From Oscillospiraceae bacterium (GTDB lineage Bacteria; Bacillota; Clostridia; Oscillospirales; Ruminococcaceae), in NCBI GenBank assembly GCA_020024175.1, contig JAHHUB010000016.1, forward strand, positions 1 through 16,485: 16,485 nt of DNA, in the 5' to 3' direction. Position 1 is the first letter of the stretch. Every line of letters starts with the position of its first letter. Shown here piece by piece: positions 14,743 through 16,485 of this stretch. The notes below the pieces were generated by a model, which saw nothing but the letters and a program-made list of their open reading frames with translations, had not been told where the DNA came from and ran no database searches. A program made the position numbers and the translations under genes.

Positions 14743-16305
14743 TTACTTTGCAAAATCTATTGCTCTGGTTTCCCTTATGAGATTAACTTTAATCTGTCCG
14801 GGATATACCAGTTCATCTTCAATTTTCTTAACAATTTCTCTTGCAGTTATAACCATCTGATCATCTGAAACCTTATCAGGTTTAATCATGATTCTCACTT
14901 CTCTGCCTGCCTGAATTGCAAAAGATTTTTCTACACCTTCAAAAGAGTTAGTAAGTTCTTCAAGCTTTTCAAGTCTCTTGATGTAATTTTCAAGATTTTC
15001 CCGTCTTGCTCCGGGTCTTGCGGCAGATATGGCATCTGCTGCCTGTACCAAACAAGCCACAACTGTTTTAGCTTCCACATCTCCGTGATGTGCTTCTATA
15101 GCATGAATAACTTCGGGACATTCTTTATATTTTTTAGCCATATCAACACCGATTGTAACATGGGAACCTTCAATTTCAGGAGTCATGGACTTACCTATAT
15201 CGTGAAGAAGTCCTGCTCTTCTTGCCATAGCTGCGTCAGCACCAAGTTCTGCTGCCATCATGCCTGCAAGCTGTGAAACTTCTATTGAGTGGTCAAGAAC
15301 ATTTTGACCGAAACTGGAACGGTATCTCATTTTGCCCAAATATCTGATAAGATCCGGGTGCATATTATGTATGCCCGCATCAAGTACTGCTTTTTCGCCG
15401 TCCTGTTTAATTTTGGTTTCAACTTCTCGTTTGGCTTTTTCAACCATTTCTTCAATTCTTGTGGGGTGAATTCTTCCATCAAGAATAAGTTTTTCCAAAG
15501 CTATTCTTGCAATTTCACGCTTAACTGCATCATGGCAGGAAAGTGTGATAGCTTCAGGGGTATCATCTATAATAAGGTCAACGCCTGTCAGAGTTTCTAT
15601 AGCTCTGATATTTCTGCCTTCTCGTCCGATAATTCTGCCTTTCATTTCATCGTTTGGCAGAGGAACAACGGAGACAGTTACTTCCGCAACATGTTCAGCA
15701 GCACAGCGCTGAATAGCCTGGGAGATAATTTCTCTTGCTTTTTGGTCTGATTCGTCTTTTAATTGTGCTTCATACTGATTAATTTTAACTGCTTTTTCAT
15801 GAACCAGCTCATTTTCCAAATTGGAAAGCAAATATTCCTTTGCCTGATCAGCGGTATAACCGGAGATTTTTTCCAACATATCGAACTGATGCTGTTTAAC
15901 AATTTCTGCTTCAGAAAGAGTTTTTTCCGCTTCTTTAATCTTAGCCTGAAGTTGTTCCTCTTTCTTTTCTGCGTTTTCATGTTTTCTGTCCAGAGATTCT
16001 TCCTTTTGCTGAATTCTTCTTTCCAGTCGAGATATCTCTGATCTGCGTTCTTTGATTTCTTTTTCATTTTCGCTGCGCATTTTATAGATTTCTTCTTTAG
16101 CTTCAACCAAAGCTTCCTTCTTTTTGCCTTCAGCGGTTTTAAGTGCATCATTAACGATTTTTTTTGCTTCTTCCTCAGCTGAACCAATTTCAGCTTCGGC
16201 TATCTTTTTTCTATATTTAATGCCCATATTAAAGGCGATTACTATACCGATAATAAAAAAGACAATTACAGCTATTGAAATCATCAATAAATGTTGTGCT
16301 TTCAT
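14743..16305 (-). CDS. rny: Ribonuclease Y
   Basis: Membrane-anchored endoribonuclease that starts mRNA decay in many Firmicutes. The 520-residue product has the family length and layout: an N-terminal membrane helix (about 7-28), a long charged coiled coil (about 30-200), a KH RNA-binding domain with GRIIGREGRNI (223-233), and an HD metal-dependent phosphohydrolase domain whose signature is H368-D369 in GLLHDIGKS, followed by HAIEAHHGD (401-409). The ATG lies about 11 nt after AAAGGAGG; this spacing is long, but no better start exists. It has its own near-consensus promoter and its own terminator, so it is probably a single-gene transcript. Its place just upstream of mraZ is not part of the common dcw order. 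Confidence 0.97.
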   Translation of the reverse strand: MKAQHLLMISIAVIVFFIIGIVIAFNMGIKYRKKIAEAEIGSAEEEAKKIVNDALKTAEGKKKEALVEAKEEIYKMRSENEKEIKERRSEISRLERRIQQKEESLDRKHENAEKKEEQLQAKIKEAEKTLSEAEIVKQHQFDMLEKISGYTADQAKEYLLSNLENELVHEKAVKINQYEAQLKDESDQKAREIISQAIQRCAAEHVAEVTVSVVPLPNDEMKGRIIGREGRNIRAIETLTGVDLIIDDTPEAITLSCHDAVKREIARIALEKLILDGRIHPTRIEEMVEKAKREVETKIKQDGEKAVLDAGIHNMHPDLIRYLGKMRYRSSFGQNVLDHSIEVSQLAGMMAAELGADAAMARRAGLLHDIGKSMTPEIEGSHVTIGVDMAKKYKECPEVIHAIEAHHGDVEAKTVVACLVQAADAISAARPGARRENLENYIKRLEKLEELTNSFEGVEKSFAIQAGREVRIMIKPDKVSDDQMVITAREIVKKIEDELVYPGQIKVNLIRETRAIDFAK

Positions 16306-16352
16306 AACAGTTTCATCCTCCTTTCAAATTTATAATTTAACCGTTATTTTAT

Positions 16353-16366
16353 GGTACAAAAGTACC
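16353..16366 (-). repeat. Short hairpin at the predicted 5' end of rny mRNA
   Basis: GGTAC-TTTT-GTACC on the reverse strand is a perfect 5-bp stem with a 4-nt loop. It starts at or within a base or two of the predicted transcription start (near 16366), so the transcript would begin in a stem. 5'-terminal stems are known to slow decay of bacterial mRNAs; a role here is inference. Confidence 0.4.
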
Positions 16367-16372
16367 TTATTT

Positions 16373-16401
16373 ATTTTACAATTTTATATGCAATATGTCA
16401 A
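16373..16401 (-). promoter_or_regulatory. SigA-type promoter of rny
   Basis: The reverse strand has a perfect TTGACA (16396-16401), a 17-nt spacer and TAAAAT (16373-16378). The start is predicted near 16366, giving a leader of about 60 nt before the rny ATG. Confidence 0.87.
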
Positions 16402-16436
16402 GAAATTTATATTCAGACCATTTCATAGTATTTTAT

Positions 16437-16483
16437 AAAATAACTATATTTATAACATAAATAATTATAAATATAGTTATTTT
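16437..16483. repeat. 19-bp perfect AT-rich inverted repeat at the window edge
   Basis: AAAATAACTATATTTATAA (16437-16455) is exactly repeated in inverse at 16465-16483 around a 9-nt centre. Each arm contains a single G/C pair. It lies about 35 nt upstream of the rny promoter. It could be the intrinsic terminator of the gene beyond the edge, perhaps working in both directions, since each end is A- or T-rich. What lies beyond the window is unknown. Confidence 0.6.
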
Positions 16484-16485
16484 TA

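Noticed and set aside
15289..15750. 153-codon open frame on the plus strand
   Set aside because: It is antisense to the KH/HD part of rny, with Phe/Cys/Asn-rich shadow composition.
158..16305. General reassignment of UGA to Trp
   Set aside because: Trp positions use TGG, and only one internal TGA exists in about 4,900 codons, at a Cys-type position.
16308..16320. Mini open frame ATG AAA CTG TTA TGA overlapping the rny start
   Set aside because: Its ATG directly abuts the ribosome site with no spacing, so translation from it is unlikely.

Overview
The window is a division and cell wall (dcw) cluster from a low-GC Gram-positive bacterium, most likely a Clostridia-class Firmicute. The base composition is AT-rich. 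Shine-Dalgarno sites are strong (AGGAGG-like), promoters look SigA-type, and the gene set is Firmicute-like: RNase Y, a DivIB-type FtsQ and a SpoVD-type PBP with two PASTA domains. MurE carries the DNPR motif of meso-diaminopimelate-adding enzymes, so the peptidoglycan is probably meso-DAP type. Every gene reads on the minus strand, so transcription runs from high to low coordinates. No mobile element, CRISPR array or phage gene was seen.

In transcription order: rny (RNase Y) has its own promoter and a strong intrinsic terminator. Next comes a promoter followed by three MraZ boxes, and then mraZ, rsmH, ftsL, spoVD/ftsI-type PBP, murE, murF, mraY, ftsW/spoVE, murG, murA and ftsQ/divIB, packed with short gaps. 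ftsZ follows after a 193-nt gap with its own likely promoter. The initiator tRNA(fMet) comes last, with its own promoter; its last bases lie beyond the window edge. The genes supply the first committed step (MurA), late cytoplasmic steps (MurE, MurF), the lipid-linked steps (MraY, MurG), septal polymerisation and crosslinking (FtsW, PBP), the FtsL/FtsQ regulators and the Z ring. murB, murC, murD and ftsA are absent; murD is missing from its usual place between mraY and ftsW.

The most striking observation is in rsmH. Its reading frame is interrupted by one TGA where related clostridial proteins, as I recall them, have a cysteine of a CxC...CxC motif. The remaining 47 codons continue in the same frame, encode the conserved family C-terminus and end at TAG. 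This could be a selenocysteine codon, a very recent nonsense mutation or a base-call error. A second pattern is that all four single- or multi-pass membrane divisome genes (ftsL, PBP, ftsW, ftsQ) appear to start with TTG, while the other nine genes start with ATG.
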